Shown here: positions 6,114 to 7,487 of the stretch, piece by piece
Position numbering within the stretch: position 1 is the first letter of the stretch
Layout: every line of letters begins with the position of its first letter
Assembly: GCA_025454445.1 (NCBI GenBank)
Contig: JALOOK010000224.1
Span: 1 to 7,487, forward strand
Direction: 5' to 3'
Length of the DNA: 7,487 nucleotides
Source: Oscillatoria sp. Prado101
GTDB lineage: Bacteria; Cyanobacteriota; Cyanobacteriia; Cyanobacteriales; Oscillatoriaceae
The notes under the pieces: model-generated
Databases searched by the model: none
What the model saw: the letters and a program-made list of their open reading frames with translations, nothing else
Told to the model about the DNA's origin: nothing
Program-made: the position numbers and the translations under genes

Positions 6114-6590
6114 ATGTTCTTTTCTCTACCCGGTTTAAGTGTTAGCCCTTTTTCACAGAAATCCTTGGCGAGTGGCAAGTCTAAAACTATTTTAATAGTA
6201 GAAGACAATCCTGATGAGCAACAGCTCATAGAAGCTTTGTTTAGCATTAGCGACTTAGACCTATCTCTGAAATTTGCAGCGAATGGAGAGGAAGCGGTAA
6301 ACTACCTTAGGGGTCTAAAACCCTACCAAGACCCCCTATCTCTTCCGGCACTGATTTTGACTGATATGATCATGCCTTTTAGGGATGGTATAAGTTTTCT
6401 GGCCTGGATAAGGCTACAGCCGGAACTGAATGGGATACCCGTGATTGTGATTAGTAGCACTGGAAATCTTGCAGAAAGAGCGCGGGCAGAACAATTGGGC
6501 GTAAACTATTACTTTGTCAAGCCGGTGGATTTGAATAAGCTCATATTTTTAATTAAAGCAATCTTAGTGTACTTGCGGGAAGACAAATAG
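6114..6590 (+). CDS. Stand-alone receiver-domain response regulator, Rcp1-like
   Basis: A single phosphoacceptor receiver (REC) domain of 158 residues with no output domain, expected to act by binding a partner after phosphorylation by a histidine kinase. Residues 1-24 are an unrelated Ser-rich leader. TILIVEDNPDE (25-35) gives the acidic pair Glu30/Asp31. Asp84 in ILTDMIMP is the phosphorylation site, VIVISSTG (110-117) holds the Ser switch at about 114, and YYFVKP (132-137) has the conserved Lys136-Pro137. ANGEEAVNYLRG (56-67) and the overall form recall the Rcp1 family that pairs with cyanobacterial phytochrome-type kinases; the partner kinase is not in this window. GGAGG 9 bases before the ATG supports the start. 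I found no convincing promoter. It is convergent with the DUF5132-like gene. Confidence 0.93.
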   Translation: MFFSLPGLSVSPFSQKSLASGKSKTILIVEDNPDEQQLIEALFSISDLDLSLKFAANGEEAVNYLRGLKPYQDPLSLPALILTDMIMPFRDGISFLAWIRLQPELNGIPVIVISSTGNLAERARAEQLGVNYYFVKPVDLNKLIFLIKAILVYLREDK

Positions 6591-6607
6591 TTAGAAGCCA
6601 AGGGCTT

Positions 6608-6634
6608 GAGGGATGGGGGAGAGTCCCATCCCTC
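6608..6634. terminator. Hairpin between convergent genes
   Basis: GAGGGATGGG (6608-6617) and CCCATCCCTC (6625-6634) form a perfect 10-bp stem with a 7-base loop, 17 bases after the response regulator stop. A smaller AAGCC/GGCTT hairpin (6595-6607) precedes it. Position and stability suit a bidirectional terminator, but there is no T-run in either direction. Confidence 0.4.
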
Positions 6635-6666
6635 CCGGAGCCGCCTAGCCGCCAACTTGGCTTCGC

Positions 6667-6945
6667 TCACCCTTCAGGCGGATTTACTGCCACGTCCATC
6701 TGCGCTTTGGTTTGTTCCTCAGCGATTTCAGCCCTTGCCTCTGCCACCAGGTCCTCAAAAACCTCGCCGGCTTCTGCAAAAACCCCTTTGCTCTTTTCAT
6801 AGAGGGCAATGCCGCCTTTGATAGCCGCCTTAGCTATCGGTTTTCCGAAACCGGCAACAACGGGAAGCAGGACAACCGCACCGATCCCCGCTACAAGACC
6901 CACTGGGCCAAACTCTTCAAAGACATTCCCGATTTTCAATGCCAT
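6667..6945 (-). CDS. Small DUF5132-like membrane-associated protein
   Basis: A 92-residue protein that looks like the DUF5132 family, small proteins of unknown function. After a short start, residues 13-33 (GPVGLVAGIGAVVLLPVVAG) form a glycine-containing hydrophobic helix, probably a membrane span. The most family-like part is GKPIAKAAIKGGIALYEKSK (34-53). FAEAGEVFEDLVAEARAE (56-73) follows as an amphipathic, acidic helix, and the end is a polar tail. The ATG has a strong GGAGGA 9 bases upstream. A promoter-like TTGGCT-17-TATCCT lies 40-70 bases upstream, so it can be transcribed alone or with the preceding gene 97 bases away. Function is unknown. The family assignment is from memory of the motif, not from a search. 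Confidence 0.8.
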   Translation of the reverse strand: MALKIGNVFEEFGPVGLVAGIGAVVLLPVVAGFGKPIAKAAIKGGIALYEKSKGVFAEAGEVFEDLVAEARAEIAEEQTKAQMDVAVNPPEG

Positions 6946-6984
6946 GAAACATTTTCCTCCCGCATCCCTGCAGACGATAACTTA

Positions 6985-7013
6985 AGGATAGATCGCGCAA
7001 CCGTAACAGCCAA
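6985..7013 (-). promoter_or_regulatory. Candidate promoter of the DUF5132-like gene
   Basis: On the minus strand TTGGCT (7013-7008), 17 bases and TATCCT (6990-6985) would start transcription near 6978, leaving a leader of about 33 bases that contains the strong ribosome site. The hexamers match the consensus 4 of 6 each, so this is a moderate candidate. Confidence 0.38.
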
Positions 7014-7042
7014 CTTCACACAGCTGTTGGAGAGATAGAACC

Positions 7043-7487
7043 CTATCCTCTGACGGATATCGCACCGGCATCTCTCAACCCTGAGATCAAGGCGTCCGCC
7101 GGCGGTTGGCCAGCCCTCAAACCCCGCACAGTGGAGCGAAAAGTTTGCCACAGGCACAACCAGAAATTAACTTCCTCTGCGACAGAGAGCTCGGATGCCG
7201 GCAGTGAGTCGGTTGCCCTCTCTGTCTCCATGCTAGCCGCACTGAGAGCCGGCTCACAAGGTGCCCGTTCGATTTCTATTTCAGCCGCACTGATAACCAG
7301 TAGAGATTCCACCGGCGCACTGTTTGCCGGTGCCACCTCCAGTTGCGCCTCCCCCACCGGCACTGAGTGCGGGCACACTTCCACCGGCGCACTGTTTGCC
7401 GGTGCCGCCTCGATTTCCGCGCCACCGGCGCCTGGAGATTCCACCGGCGCACTGTTTGCCGGTTCGGTTTCCAGTTGCGCCTCCCCC
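7043..7487 (-). CDS. Ala/Glu/Pro-rich repeat protein (5' end missing)
   Basis: The frame is open from the right edge to a TAG at 7043-7045, 147 residues, so the start lies outside the window. The internal GTG at 7442-7444 is probably not the start, since the repeat continues through it. The visible N-terminal half has four units alternating GEAQLE and (G/A)AEIE types. Three of them carry PANSAPVE and the fourth is degenerate (AAEIEIERAPCEP). The region is acidic, low-complexity and probably disordered. The C-terminal 45 residues are different: EVNFWLCLWQTFRSTVRGLR, then AGQPPADALISGLRDAGAIS, which may fold or bind a partner. I recognise neither part. It precedes the DUF5132-like gene on the same strand by 97 bases, so the two may be linked in function. 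No signal peptide can be assessed. Confidence 0.6.
   Translation of the reverse strand, partial: GEAQLETEPANSAPVESPGAGGAEIEAAPANSAPVEVCPHSVPVGEAQLEVAPANSAPVESLLVISAAEIEIERAPCEPALSAASMETERATDSLPASELSVAEEVNFWLCLWQTFRSTVRGLRAGQPPADALISGLRDAGAISVRG
7307..7487 (-). repeat. In-frame direct repeats with 132-bp higher-order period
   Basis: A 25-base unit beginning TTCCACCGGCGCACTG is identical at 7307-7331, 7379-7403 and 7439-7463, at spacings of 72 and 60 bases. A second unit, CCAGTTGCGCCTCCCCC, occurs at 7339-7355 and 7471-7487. Both give a 132-base (44-codon) super-period. Each 25-mer contains ACCGGC and GCCGGT arms around a 9-base loop, so it can form a 6-7 bp hairpin. The array continues beyond the right edge. 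Confidence 0.85.

Noticed and set aside
7307..7487. Regularly spaced direct repeats as a CRISPR array
   Set aside because: Spacing is unequal (72 and 60 bases), the intervals are themselves related, and the whole stretch is one open reading frame; these are coding repeats.

Overview
The window looks like chromosomal DNA from a filamentous-type cyanobacterium. The signs are PilM and PilN of the cyanobacterial type IV pilus form, a cyanobacterial-type FolC, a stand-alone receiver protein resembling the Rcp1 group, a small DUF5132-like protein, one HIP1 octamer (GCGATCGC), and heptanucleotide tandem repeats and GC-rich palindromes of the kind scattered through such genomes. The species cannot be named from this sequence.

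Layout. Bases 1-1821 (minus strand) hold pilM followed 4 bases later by pilN, which runs off the left edge; pilO and pilQ would be expected beyond it. Bases 1822-2246 are a divergent intergenic region. Its right half contains a possible unannotated 55-residue gene on the minus strand (2004-2171). Bases 2247-3533 (plus) encode an orphan sugar-type ABC transporter substrate-binding protein. It converges on folC (3592-4833, minus), and a 14-bp inverted repeat pair lies between the two stop codons. folC has a good promoter placed so close to its GTG start that its mRNA would be nearly leaderless.

Bases 4834-6113 are a 1.28-kb stretch without a convincing gene. It holds a five-copy heptamer array, a 16-bp palindrome, a three-segment element that can form two mutually exclusive hairpins, an orphan promoter-like sequence in front of a possible 26-residue membrane microprotein, and a cyanobacterial-type palindrome. 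Next come the receiver-only response regulator (6114-6590, plus) and, convergent with it, a DUF5132-like gene (6667-6945, minus). Upstream of that on the same strand is the 3' end of a gene for an Ala/Glu/Pro-rich repeat protein (7043 to the right edge) that I do not recognise.

The genes fall into separate functional units: pilus assembly, sugar binding, folate metabolism, phosphorelay signalling, and an uncharacterised small-protein pair. No defence system, CRISPR array, transposase, rRNA or tRNA was seen. The best candidates for something undescribed are the alternating-hairpin element, the two small ORFs, the repeat protein with its DNA-level 132-bp duplication, and a strong excess of the hexamer ACCGGC/GCCGGT from about base 2700 onward.
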